Shown here: one piece after another, positions 56,050 through 64,000 of the stretch
Numbering within the stretch: position 1 is the stretch's first letter
Layout of the letters: each line of letters starts with the position of its first letter
Assembly (NCBI RefSeq): GCF_000717915.1
Contig: NZ_JOCX01000004.1
Coordinates: 1 to 64,000, forward strand
Direction of reading: 5' to 3'
DNA length: 64,000 nucleotides
From: Streptomyces sp. NRRL S-244
GTDB lineage: Bacteria; Actinomycetota; Actinomycetes; Streptomycetales; Streptomycetaceae
Program-made: the position numbers and the translations under genes
Notes under the pieces: generated by a model
Told to the model about the DNA's origin: nothing
What the model saw: only the letters and a program-made list of their open reading frames with translations
The model's database searches: none

Positions 56050-56925
56050 GTGACGCAGACGAGCCTCTCCTTCCTCAAGGGCCACGGCACCGAGAACGAC
56101 TTCGTGATCGTCCCGGACCCGGACAACGCCGTCGAGCTGCCCGCGACCGCCGTCGCGAAGCTCTGCGACCGGCGCGCCGGCATCGGCGCGGACGGGGTGC
56201 TGCACGTGGTCCGGTCCGCCGCGCACCCCGAGGCCGCGCACATGGCCGACGAGGCCGAGTGGTTCATGGACTACCGCAACAGCGACGGCTCCATCGCCGA
56301 GATGTGCGGCAACGGCGTCCGCGTCTTCGCCCGCTACCTCCAGTACGCCGGCCACGTCGAGCCCGGCGACCTCGCCGTCGCCACCCGCGGCGGCGTCAAG
56401 CGGGTGCACCTCGACAAGAGCGGCGACGTGACGGTCTCCATGGGCCGCGCCGTCCTCCCCGGGGAACAGGTCACCGTCAGCGTCGGCGAGCGCGCCTGGC
56501 CCGCCCGCAACGTCAACATGGGGAACCCGCACGCCGTCGCGTTCGTTGAAAGCCTGGACCACGCCGGAAAGCTGCTCGACCCGCCCCCGTTCAGCCCGGC
56601 CGAGGTCTACCCGACGGGTGTCAACGTGGAGTTCGTCGTCGACCGCGGCCCCCGGCACGTCGCCATGCGCGTCCACGAGCGCGGCTCCGGCGAGACCCGC
56701 TCCTGCGGCACGGGCGCCTGCGCCGTCGCCGTGGCCGCCATCCGCCGCGACGGCGTCGACCCGGCCGTCACCGGCCAGCCCGTCACGTACACCGTCGACC
56801 TCCCCGGCGGCACCCTCGTCATCACCGAACACCCCGACGGGCAGATCGACATGACGGGACCCGCCGTCATCGTGGCCGCGGGCGAGTTTGACGCGGCCTG
56901 GCTCACCGAAACGGCTTTCGGCTGA
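56050..56925 (+). CDS. dapF: Diaminopimelate epimerase
   Basis: 291 residues. Both catalytic Cys are in place: Cys86 in NSDGSIAEMCGNGVR and Cys219 in ETRSCGTGACAV. It converts LL- to meso-diaminopimelate; Streptomyces cell wall holds the LL form, so the meso product mainly feeds lysine. TACCAT (56038-56043) ends six bases before GTG 56050, with no Shine-Dalgarno. Confidence 0.95.
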   Translation: MTQTSLSFLKGHGTENDFVIVPDPDNAVELPATAVAKLCDRRAGIGADGVLHVVRSAAHPEAAHMADEAEWFMDYRNSDGSIAEMCGNGVRVFARYLQYAGHVEPGDLAVATRGGVKRVHLDKSGDVTVSMGRAVLPGEQVTVSVGERAWPARNVNMGNPHAVAFVESLDHAGKLLDPPPFSPAEVYPTGVNVEFVVDRGPRHVAMRVHERGSGETRSCGTGACAVAVAAIRRDGVDPAVTGQPVTYTVDLPGGTLVITEHPDGQIDMTGPAVIVAAGEFDAAWLTETAFG

Positions 56926-57065
56926 GGCTTCCCTCTAATGGGTGATCCGTTTCACGCTGAGCGAGAGGCGGACTGCGCCACGTGGTGGGGTCGGTAGCAT
57001 CAGGCACCGGCCCTGAGGGCTCACCCCATGCCCGCCACCGCCGGTCGAAGCCGCCGGAGGTGCCC

Positions 57066-59159
57066 ATGAGTGCAGAGGCCACGAACCCCGAAGCACGTCC
57101 CGAAGCGCGCCCCGAACTCCGCAGACGGGGCCGAACCCGCCTTGACCTGCGACGACTCGGGCGCGCTGCCCTTCTCGGACCCACATCCCGAGACCGGCTC
57201 CCCGACGCCATCGGCCACGTCGCCGAGGCGCACCGCGCCCACCACCCGGACGCGGACCTTTCCCTCCTGCACCGCGCGTACGTGCTCGCGGAGTCCTCGC
57301 ACCGCGGCCAGATGCGGAAAAGCGGTGAGCCGTACATCACACACCCGCTCGCCGTCACCCTGATCCTCGCCGAACTCGGCGCCGAAACCACCACCTTGAC
57401 GGCCTCTCTGCTCCACGACACCGTCGAGGACACCGAGGTGACCCTCGATCAGGTCCGCGCGGAATTCGGCGACGAGGTCTGCTTCATCGTCGACGGCGTC
57501 ACCAAGGTCGAGAAGATCGACTACGGGGCCGCCGCCGAGCCCGAGACCTTCCGCAAGATGCTCGTCGCCACCGGCAACGACGTCCGCGTCATGTCCATCA
57601 AACTCGCCGACCGGCTGCACAACATGCGCACCCTCGGCGTGATGCGCCCCGAGAAACAGGCGCGCATCGCCAAGGTCACCCGCGACGTCCTCATCCCGCT
57701 CGCCGAACGGCTCGGCGTACAGGCCCTCAAAACCGAGCTGGAAGACCTCGTCTTCGCGATCCTGCACCCCGAGGAGTACGAGCACACCCGCGCGCTCATC
57801 GCCGCCCACGCGGGGGAGCGCGACCCGCTGCCCGCCATCGCCGAGTCCGTACGCGGCGTGCTGCGGGAGGCCGGGATCGCCGCCGAGGTGGTCGTACGCC
57901 CCCGGCACTTCGTCTCCGTGCACCGCATCGCCCTCAAGCGCGGCGAGCTGCGCGGCTCCGACTTCGGCCGCATCCTCGTCCTCGTCGGCGAGAACGCCGA
58001 CTGCTACGCCGTGCTGGGCGAGCTGCACACCTGCTTCACCCCGGTCGTCTCGGAGTTCAAGGACTTCATCGCCGCCCCGAAGTTCAACCTCTACCAGTCG
58101 CTGCACACCGCCGTCGCCACCCCCGAGGGGTACGTGGCCGAAGTCATCGTCCGCACCCGCCAGATGCACCGGGTCGCCGAGGCCGGGGTCGTCGCCCTCG
58201 GCAATCCGTACACCACCGCCCCGGCCGCCGAGGCCGCCCCCGACTGCGACGAGGAGCGGGTCGACCCGACCCGGCCCGGCTGGCTCTCGCGCCTCCTCGA
58301 CTGGCAGCAGTCCGCGCCCGACCCCGACACCTTCTGGAGCGTGCTGCGCGCCGAGCTGGCCCAGGACCGGGAGATCACCGTGTTCAGCGAGGGCGGCAGG
58401 TCCTCCGGCCCGCTCAGCCTGCCCGCCGGGGCCAGCTGTATCGACGCCGCCTACGCGCAGCACGGCGAGGCGGCCCACGGCTGTATCGGCGCCCGCGTCA
58501 ACGGGCGCCTCACCTCCCTGTCCTCCCGGCTGTCCGACGGGGACACCGTCCAGCTGCTGCTCGCCCAGGACGCCTCCTCCGGGCCCGCCGCCGACTGGCT
58601 GGAGCACGCCAGGACCCCGGCCGCCCGGATCGCCATCGGCAGCTGGCTCCAGGCGCACCCCGACACCGTGAAGCCCGTCGCCACGCCCGCCCGGGCACCG
58701 CTGTCCGTGGTCGGCGCCCGGGGCGGCGGCGGCAATGCCGTAGCCGACCTGCCCGACGCCACCGTACGGCTGGCCGGCTGCTGCACGCCCGTGCCGCCGG
58801 ACGCCGTGGCCGGGTTCGTCGTACGGGGCGGGGCCGTCACCGTCCACCGCATCCACTGCGCGGCGGTGGCCCAGATGCGCGCGCTGGGGCGGACCTCCGT
58901 CGCCGTGCACTGGCGGGCCACGGCGGACTGCCGGGTCACGCTGCTCGCCGAATCGTTCGGCCGCCCGCACCTGCTGGCCGACCTGACCGAGGCCATCGCC
59001 CGCGAGGGGGTCGAGGTGGTCTCCGCGACCGTGGAACCGCCCGTCGAGCAGCGGGTCCGGCACACGTACACCCTGCAACTGCCCGACGCGACCGGGCTGC
59101 CGGCCCTGATGCGGGCGATGCGGGAGGTGCCGGGGGTCTACGACGTGCGCCGGGCCTAG
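57066..59159 (+). CDS. rshA: RelA/SpoT homologue RshA
   Basis: 697 residues. The HD hydrolase is complete (HRGQMRKSGEPYITHPLAV, SLLHDTVEDTEVT near residue 115, IKLADRLHNMRTL). The synthetase half retains RPRHFVSVHRI and FKDFIAAPKFNLYQSLHTAV but departs from the usual EVQIRT (here EVIVRT) and AEYGxAAHW (here AEAGVVALG). A TGS-like and a C-terminal ACT domain follow. It is probably mainly a (p)ppGpp hydrolase. ATG 57066 follows GGAGG. The name matches the second RSH enzyme of S. coelicolor, next to dapF (from memory). Confidence 0.88.
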   Translation: MSAEATNPEARPEARPELRRRGRTRLDLRRLGRAALLGPTSRDRLPDAIGHVAEAHRAHHPDADLSLLHRAYVLAESSHRGQMRKSGEPYITHPLAVTLILAELGAETTTLTASLLHDTVEDTEVTLDQVRAEFGDEVCFIVDGVTKVEKIDYGAAAEPETFRKMLVATGNDVRVMSIKLADRLHNMRTLGVMRPEKQARIAKVTRDVLIPLAERLGVQALKTELEDLVFAILHPEEYEHTRALIAAHAGERDPLPAIAESVRGVLREAGIAAEVVVRPRHFVSVHRIALKRGELRGSDFGRILVLVGENADCYAVLGELHTCFTPVVSEFKDFIAAPKFNLYQSLHTAVATPEGYVAEVIVRTRQMHRVAEAGVVALGNPYTTAPAAEAAPDCDEERVDPTRPGWLSRLLDWQQSAPDPDTFWSVLRAELAQDREITVFSEGGRSSGPLSLPAGASCIDAAYAQHGEAAHGCIGARVNGRLTSLSSRLSDGDTVQLLLAQDASSGPAADWLEHARTPAARIAIGSWLQAHPDTVKPVATPARAPLSVVGARGGGGNAVADLPDATVRLAGCCTPVPPDAVAGFVVRGGAVTVHRIHCAAVAQMRALGRTSVAVHWRATADCRVTLLAESFGRPHLLADLTEAIAREGVEVVSATVEPPVEQRVRHTYTLQLPDATGLPALMRAMREVPGVYDVRRA

Positions 59160-59298
59160 GCAGCGCCTGGATCATGCCGTGCCGTAGTCCCGTCGTCGCG
59201 GCCCCAGGTCCGAGCGCGCGGCCGCGGAAGGTCCCGTTCGGGTGGAACCGTCGCGCGCCGTACGCGGTGGCGCGGCGGGCGCTGGTAAGCGGTGGGGG

Positions 59299-60744
59299 AT
59301 GCAGCTCTCCTCCCCGCGCCTGCGCGCCGCCCTGCTGGCCGCGGCCTCCCTCACCCTGGTCGCCGCCGTGCTGCCCCCGCCGAAGCCGCTGGGCATCGGC
59401 GACACGCTGTTCCCGGAGCTCGGGAACCCCGGGTACGACGTCCTCTCGTACGACCTGTCCTTCACGTACAAGGACAACAAGAGCCCGCTCGACGCGGTCA
59501 CCGTCATCGACGCCCGCGCGCTGGAGCCGCTGGAGCGGATCAACCTCGACTTCACCCACGGCACGGTGGCGTCAGCCCAGGTCAACGGCGAGCCGGCGCA
59601 GTTCGAGAGCGCCGGGGAGGACCTCGTGCTCACGCCGGCCGGCCCGATCGCGGCGAACGTGCCGCTCCACATCGAGATCCGGCACACCAGCGATCCTCGC
59701 GGCATCGCCGACGGAGGCTGGCTGCCCACCGAGGACGGGCTGGCCATGGCCAACCAGGCCGACGCCGCCCACCGGGTCTTCCCGTGCAACGACCACCCCG
59801 CGGACAAGGCGTACTTCACCTTCCGGATCACCGCCCCGGCCGGTCTGACCGCCGTCGCCAACGGAGTGGCCGGCGCCCTCCCGGCCCCCCGCGCCGCAGG
59901 CGCGACCACCTGGACGTACCGCACCCTGCACCCGATGGCCACTGAGCTTGCGCAGGTCTCCATCGGCGACTCGGCCGTGGTGGAGGCCGCCGGTCCGCAC
60001 GGTCTGCCGCTGCGCAGCGTGGTCCCGGCCGCGGACCGGGGGCGCCTGGAGCCCTGGCTGAAGAAGACGGCCGGGCACGTCCAGTGGATGGAGGCGCGCG
60101 TCGGCCGCTACCCCTTCGAGAACTACGGGGTGCTGATCGCCAAGGCGAAGACCGGGTTCGAGCTGGAGACGCAGACCCTCTCGCTCTTCGAGAGCGGCCT
60201 CTTCTCGGGGACCGGCTACCCCGCGTGGTACGTCGAGTCCGTGATGGTCCACGAGCTGGCCCACCAGTGGTTCGGCGACAGCGTCACCCCGCGGACCTGG
60301 TCCGACCTGTGGCTCAACGAGGGGCACGCCACCTGGTACGAGGCCCTGTACGCGGACGGCCTCGGCAAGTACTCCATGGAGCGGCGCATGCGCGAGGCGT
60401 ACCAGCGCTCCGACCAGTGGCGGGCGGCCGGCGGGCCCCCGGCCGCACCGAAGGCCGCCGCCCCCGGGGAGAAGGTCGGACTGTTCCGGCCGGCGGTCTA
60501 CGACGGGGCCGCGCTGGCGCTGTACGCACTGCGGCAGGAGATCGGCGAGAAGGCCTTCGACCGGGTCGAGCGGCGCTGGGTGGCGGAGCACAAGGACGAC
60601 ACCGCCGGCACGGAGGACTTCGTGCGGCTGGCCTCGGAGGTGGCGGGACGGGACCTCACGGCCTTCCTGACGCCGTGGCTGTACGGCAAGACGACCCCGG
60701 CGATGCCCGGGCACCCGGAGTGGGGCGGGCCGAAAAGGGTGTGA
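59299..60744 (+). CDS. Secreted M1-family metallopeptidase
   Basis: 481 residues. Signal peptide (RAALLAAASLTLVAAVLPPP), a beta-sandwich N-terminal domain and the thermolysin-like core with HELAHQWFG and, 18 residues on, NEG (three zinc ligands and the catalytic Glu). The exopeptidase GAMEN motif is not seen as such; a GFELETQTL segment takes its place, as in related secreted M1 enzymes. ATG 59299 is chosen for the signal peptide; GTG 59242 would add 19 residues. Confidence 0.85.
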   Translation: MQLSSPRLRAALLAAASLTLVAAVLPPPKPLGIGDTLFPELGNPGYDVLSYDLSFTYKDNKSPLDAVTVIDARALEPLERINLDFTHGTVASAQVNGEPAQFESAGEDLVLTPAGPIAANVPLHIEIRHTSDPRGIADGGWLPTEDGLAMANQADAAHRVFPCNDHPADKAYFTFRITAPAGLTAVANGVAGALPAPRAAGATTWTYRTLHPMATELAQVSIGDSAVVEAAGPHGLPLRSVVPAADRGRLEPWLKKTAGHVQWMEARVGRYPFENYGVLIAKAKTGFELETQTLSLFESGLFSGTGYPAWYVESVMVHELAHQWFGDSVTPRTWSDLWLNEGHATWYEALYADGLGKYSMERRMREAYQRSDQWRAAGGPPAAPKAAAPGEKVGLFRPAVYDGAALALYALRQEIGEKAFDRVERRWVAEHKDDTAGTEDFVRLASEVAGRDLTAFLTPWLYGKTTPAMPGHPEWGGPKRV

Positions 60745-60836
60745 CCGCCGGGGAGCGGGCATGTCACCATCGACAGGGCCGATCGACGGAGCCGCAGGCC
60801 GGGGGAATCTCCCGGCGATGTGACACGTTGGACGTG

Positions 60837-60855
60837 ACAGTGTGAGAGTCACTGT
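60837..60855. promoter_or_regulatory. Inverted repeat ACAGTG-N7-CACTGT upstream of hflX
   Basis: Perfect 6-bp arms, 57 bases before the hflX start, close behind a TTGGAC (60828-60833) that could be a -35 box. Possible operator. Confidence 0.45.
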
Positions 60856-60911
60856 TACGCCTGGCCCGCCATGCGTGACATGACCGCATTCGATTTCGAC
60901 GTAAGGATCCA

Positions 60912-62417
60912 ATGACCTCCTCTTCTTCCCCTTCCCAGGACGCGCGGGACGCACGGGACGTGCCGGACTCGCAGAGCTTCACCGAGAGCCTTCGGGCCGA
61001 CGCCCTGATGGAAGAGGACGTCGCCTGGAGCCACGAGGTCGACGGAGACCGGGACGGTGAGCAGTTCGAGCGCTCCGAGCGCGCGGCGCTGCGCCGCGTG
61101 GTCGGCCTCTCCACCGAGCTCGAAGACGTCACCGAGGTCGAGTACCGGCAGCTGCGCCTGGAGCGCGTCGTGCTGGTGGGCGTCTGGACCTCCGGAACGG
61201 TGCAGGACGCCGAGAACTCCCTCGCGGAGCTCGCGGCCCTCGCCGAGACGGCGGGCGCCCTCGTACTCGACGGTGTGATCCAGCGCCGTGACAAGCCGGA
61301 CCCGGCCACCTTCATCGGCTCGGGCAAGGCCCGCGAACTGCGCGACATCGTGCTGGAGAGCGGAGCCGACACCGTCGTCTGCGACGGCGAGCTCAGCCCC
61401 GGCCAGCTCATCGCCCTCGAGGACGTCGTCAAGGTCAAGGTGGTCGACCGGACCGCCCTGATCCTCGACATCTTCGCCCAGCACGCCAAGTCCCGAGAGG
61501 GCAAGGCGCAGGTCGCCCTCGCGCAGATGCAGTACATGCTGCCGCGTCTGCGCGGTTGGGGTCAGTCGCTGTCCCGGCAGATGGGTGGCGGCGGCGGTGG
61601 CGGCATGGCCACCCGCGGCCCCGGTGAGACCAAGATCGAGACGGACCGGCGCCGGATCCGCGAGAAGATGGCGAAGATGCGCCGGGAGATCGCGGAGATG
61701 AAGACCGGCCGCGACATCAAGCGGCAGGAGCGGCGCCGCAACAAGGTGCCCTCGGTCGCCATCGCCGGCTACACCAACGCCGGCAAGTCGTCGCTGCTCA
61801 ACCGCCTCACGGGCGCGGGCGTGCTGGTGGAGAACGCACTGTTCGCCACCCTCGACCCGACCGTGCGCCGGGCCGAAACGCCGTCCGGCCGGATCTACAC
61901 CCTGGCCGACACGGTCGGCTTCGTCCGGCACCTGCCCCACCACCTGGTCGAGGCGTTCCGCTCCACGATGGAGGAGGTCGGCGACTCCGACCTCATCCTG
62001 CACATCGTGGACGGCTCGCACCCGGCCCCGGAGGAGCAGCTGGCGGCCGTCCGCGAGGTCATCCGCGAGGTCGGCGCGGTCAACGTGCCCGAGATCGTAG
62101 TGATCAACAAGGCCGACGCCGCGGACCCGCTCGTACTGCAGCGGCTGCTGCGCATCGAGCGGCACTCCATCGCCGTCTCGGCGCGCACGGGACAGGGCAT
62201 CGCCGAGCTCCTCGCGCTCATCGACTCCGAGCTGCCGCGGCCCGAGGTCGAGGTCGAGGCGCTGGTGCCGTACACGCGCGGCTCGCTGGTCGCCCGGGCC
62301 CACGCCGAGGGCGAGGTGATCTCCGAGGAGCACACCCCGGAGGGCACCCTGCTGAAGGTGCGGGTCCACCAGGAACTGGCGTCGGACCTGGCGCCGTACG
62401 TGCCGGCGAAGCGGTAA
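60912..62417 (+). CDS. hflX: GTPase HflX
   Basis: 501 residues. N-terminal HflX domain (DGVIQRRDKPDPATFIGSGK), a glycine-rich loop (MGGGGGGGMATRGPGETKIE), a coiled coil and the G domain (G1 GYTNAGKSSLLN near 287, G2 TLDPTVRR, G3 DTVGFVRHLP, G4 NKAD). It splits stalled ribosomes under stress. AAGGATCC precedes ATG 60912. The polar N-terminus (about 60 residues) is variable. A strong terminator follows. Confidence 0.95.
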   Translation: MTSSSSPSQDARDARDVPDSQSFTESLRADALMEEDVAWSHEVDGDRDGEQFERSERAALRRVVGLSTELEDVTEVEYRQLRLERVVLVGVWTSGTVQDAENSLAELAALAETAGALVLDGVIQRRDKPDPATFIGSGKARELRDIVLESGADTVVCDGELSPGQLIALEDVVKVKVVDRTALILDIFAQHAKSREGKAQVALAQMQYMLPRLRGWGQSLSRQMGGGGGGGMATRGPGETKIETDRRRIREKMAKMRREIAEMKTGRDIKRQERRRNKVPSVAIAGYTNAGKSSLLNRLTGAGVLVENALFATLDPTVRRAETPSGRIYTLADTVGFVRHLPHHLVEAFRSTMEEVGDSDLILHIVDGSHPAPEEQLAAVREVIREVGAVNVPEIVVINKADAADPLVLQRLLRIERHSIAVSARTGQGIAELLALIDSELPRPEVEVEALVPYTRGSLVARAHAEGEVISEEHTPEGTLLKVRVHQELASDLAPYVPAKR

Positions 62418-62436
62418 CGCGCAACCGGATACAAGG

Positions 62437-62474
62437 CGGAGGGCCCCCTGCGGTGCAGGGGGCCCTCCGTTTTT
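62437..62474. terminator. Strong terminator between hflX and the protease gene
   Basis: Perfect 14-bp stem CGGAGGGCCCCCTG / CAGGGGGCCCTCCG, loop CGGTG, then TTTTT on the plus strand. It serves hflX and, in the other direction without a T-tract, the convergent protease gene. Confidence 0.9.
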
Positions 62475-62497
62475 CGTTTACGCGCACGGGACGACGA

Positions 62498-63673
62498 CTA
62501 CTTGAACTTGGCGCTCACGGCGTCGAAGATCCCCTTGGCCTCCGGGCCCAGCCGGGGTCCGGCCAGCCAGCCCGCCTTGGCGGGGCCGATCGAGGTGTTC
62601 GACACCAGCGCCGGCTTGCCGTCACTGCCCGCGGCCACCCAGCCGCCGCCGGAGGAGCCGCCGGTCATCGTGCAGCCGATCCGGTACATCACCGGGGCGT
62701 TCGCGGCCAGCGACAGCCGGCCCGGCTTGTCGGCGCACTGGAAGGCCTTCTGGCCGTCGAACGGGGCCGCCGCCGGGTAGCCGGTCGCCGTGATGCTCGC
62801 GACCTTCGGCACCGCCGGGGCGTTGAACTCCACCGGGAGCGCCGCGCCGACCGTCTCCTCCAGGGACTTCCCGCTGCTCTTCTCCGGGGTCACGTGCAGC
62901 ACCGCGAAGTCGTACGGGGCGCCCGCGCCACCGGTCGGACCGCCGTTCGCGATCCACTGGTCCGAGGTCTGCGCCCAGTCGCTCCACCACACGCCGTACG
63001 GGGCCACCTGCTCGCGCGGGGCGCCCTTGAGCTGCGCGGCAGGCTTGCCCGCGTTGTTGTACGAGGGGACGAAGGCGATGTTGCGGTACCAGCCGCCGGA
63101 CTTGCCCGCGTGCACGCAGTGGCCGGCCGTCCAGACCATGTTGGACTTGCCCGGGTGGGCCGGGTCCTTCACCACGGTCGCCGAGCAGACCATGGAGCCC
63201 TCGGGGCCGTCGAAGAACACCTTGCCGGAGACGGGAACGCTGGTGTGGTACGGGGCGTTGGCGGCCTTGGCCTGCACCGGCGCCGGGGTCGGGTCGGTGA
63301 TGCCCTGGTCCTTGCCGGCGTCCTGGTCGACGGCCGGGGGCTGCGGGGTCTTGTCGGCCTCACGCATCCGGTCCGGGTCCCAGAGGTCCTCGATGATCGG
63401 GTTGATGTAGTCGCCCGCCTCGCGGAGCCAGTCCTCCTGCTTCCAGTTCTTCCACGCACCCCCCTTCCACTTCTCCAGGTCGATGCCGTGCTGCTTGAGC
63501 TTCTCCTTGAGCTGGTCCGGGATCTTGATCCCGTCGGCTCCGGACGGGAGGCTCGCCGCCACGGTCGGCTTGGCGTCGCCGCCGGCCTCCCCGTCGCCGG
63601 GTCCGCAGGCCGCGGCGGTCAGGGCGAGTGCCGCCGCGCACAGGATCGCGGTGACCGGTCGGTTCGGTCGCAT
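62498..63673 (-). CDS. Trypsin/V8-like serine protease, predicted lipoprotein
   Basis: 391 residues. Signal with a lipobox-like TAAAC (Cys near 23), a polar linker with KQHGIDLEKWKGGAWKNWKQ, then an S1-type protease: His in VWTAGHCVHAG, Asp in APYDFAVLHV, Ser in GCTMTGGSSGGGW. Two Cys near the His and two near the Ser probably form disulfides. ATG 63673 gives the signal peptide; the frame is open upstream to 63958 without a plausible start. Confidence 0.87.
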   Translation of the reverse strand: MRPNRPVTAILCAAALALTAAACGPGDGEAGGDAKPTVAASLPSGADGIKIPDQLKEKLKQHGIDLEKWKGGAWKNWKQEDWLREAGDYINPIIEDLWDPDRMREADKTPQPPAVDQDAGKDQGITDPTPAPVQAKAANAPYHTSVPVSGKVFFDGPEGSMVCSATVVKDPAHPGKSNMVWTAGHCVHAGKSGGWYRNIAFVPSYNNAGKPAAQLKGAPREQVAPYGVWWSDWAQTSDQWIANGGPTGGAGAPYDFAVLHVTPEKSSGKSLEETVGAALPVEFNAPAVPKVASITATGYPAAAPFDGQKAFQCADKPGRLSLAANAPVMYRIGCTMTGGSSGGGWVAAGSDGKPALVSNTSIGPAKAGWLAGPRLGPEAKGIFDAVSAKFK

Positions 63674-63943
63674 GTCGTGAATCCCCCTGGTGATTCTGGG
63701 TGTCAGACGCGGTGCAGTTGAGGTGCGTGGGGCACGCGAGGCGCGTGCCGCCAAGTGCAGCACCCCACTATGCCGCTGTCGTTGGGGACGGCACAGCCCG
63801 GGGCCGCGGTTCCGGGACCGGCGGAAGCCGCCGAGTCCCGGCGAATCCGGGACGAAGTCCCGGCGGGACAAGGATCTTCGGGCCACCCGTGATCCGCCGC
63901 CGCCACCGTCGTTGGTACGTACGGGGGATGGGGGGCGGCGTTC

Positions 63944-64000
63944 ATGTTCGAGGAGCAATCCGATGGAGCAGTCCGTGCGGGAGGTCCGAGAGTCGTGGCT
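63944..64000 (+). CDS. Possible 5' end of a gene cut by the window edge
   Basis: An ATG at 63944 opens a frame (MFEEQSDGAVRAGGPRVVA) that runs to the end without a stop. No clear ribosome site precedes it, and an overlapping ATG at 63963 opens another frame, so neither the gene nor its frame is certain. The 270 bases between the protease start and this ATG hold nothing recognised. Confidence 0.3.
   Translation, partial: MFEEQSDGAVRAGGPRVVA

Overview
The window is from a Streptomyces-type actinomycete chromosome. The evidence is very high G+C with G/C in nearly all third codon positions, frequent GTG starts, Streptomyces-like 5S rRNA, and a gene order (osaCAB, ftsK, rimO-pgsA-cinA-clgR, recA-recX, gluABCD/gluRK, miaB, miaA, dapF, rshA, hflX) that matches the recA neighbourhood of Streptomyces as I remember it. 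It looks like core chromosome: there is no insertion sequence, phage, CRISPR array or integrase, and no gene-free stretch longer than 300 bases.

Layout. 1-216: the end of an rRNA operon (partial 5S, then tRNA-Thr and a terminator). 0.4-10.3 kb: an HdeD-like membrane protein and the osmoadaptation genes osaC (anti-sigma kinase/phosphatase) divergent from osaA (very large poly-HAMP hybrid kinase) and osaB (response regulator with coiled coil). 10.4-17.7 kb: ftsK, a RodZ-like gene, then the overlapping chain rimO-pgsA-cinA, then clgR. 18.1-25.3 kb (minus strand): lhr helicase, a lipoprotein, a Nei-type glycosylase and an SDR enzyme. 25.4-30.6 kb: AraC regulator with azlCD, a cyclase-fold-like protein, DUF3046, an AI-2E family protein and a Clp_N/HTH regulator. 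30.8-32.6 kb: recA-recX, with a crowded regulatory region upstream. 32.7-38.2 kb: an ABC permease without its ATPase, a cysteine dioxygenase-rhodanese operon preceded by a Cys-rich leader peptide, and an FAD monooxygenase. 38.4-44.2 kb: the glutamate transporter gluABCD divergent from its two-component system gluRK. 44.2-50.1 kb: an apparent N-glycan utilisation island (GH85, GH5-like, LacI, ROK kinase). 50.1-62.4 kb: TAXI binding protein, miaB, LigB-like protein, two small proteins, miaA, a membrane protein, dapF, rshA, an M1 metallopeptidase and hflX. 62.5-63.7 kb: a trypsin-like lipoprotein protease; a new reading frame may begin at 63944.

Together the genes serve DNA maintenance (FtsK, RecA/RecX, Lhr, Nei), tRNA and ribosome modification (MiaA, MiaB, RimO, HflX), stress signalling (OsaABC, ClgR, RshA) and nitrogen/sulfur uptake or catabolism (Glu, Azl, CDO). 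Points most worth following up are the 15-codon leader peptide with three Cys codons, paired CAACC-N3-GGTTG operators between the Clp_N/HTH gene and recA, about 16 starts that fit leaderless promoters (NANNNT 6-7 nt before the start codon, no Shine-Dalgarno), the N-glycan island with two candidate LacI operators, a 23-bp hairpin between gluB and gluC, and several in-frame tandem repeats inside regulators and recX.

Published names (osa, glu, rshA, clgR) are given from memory of Streptomyces literature combined with domain content and gene order; no database search was possible.
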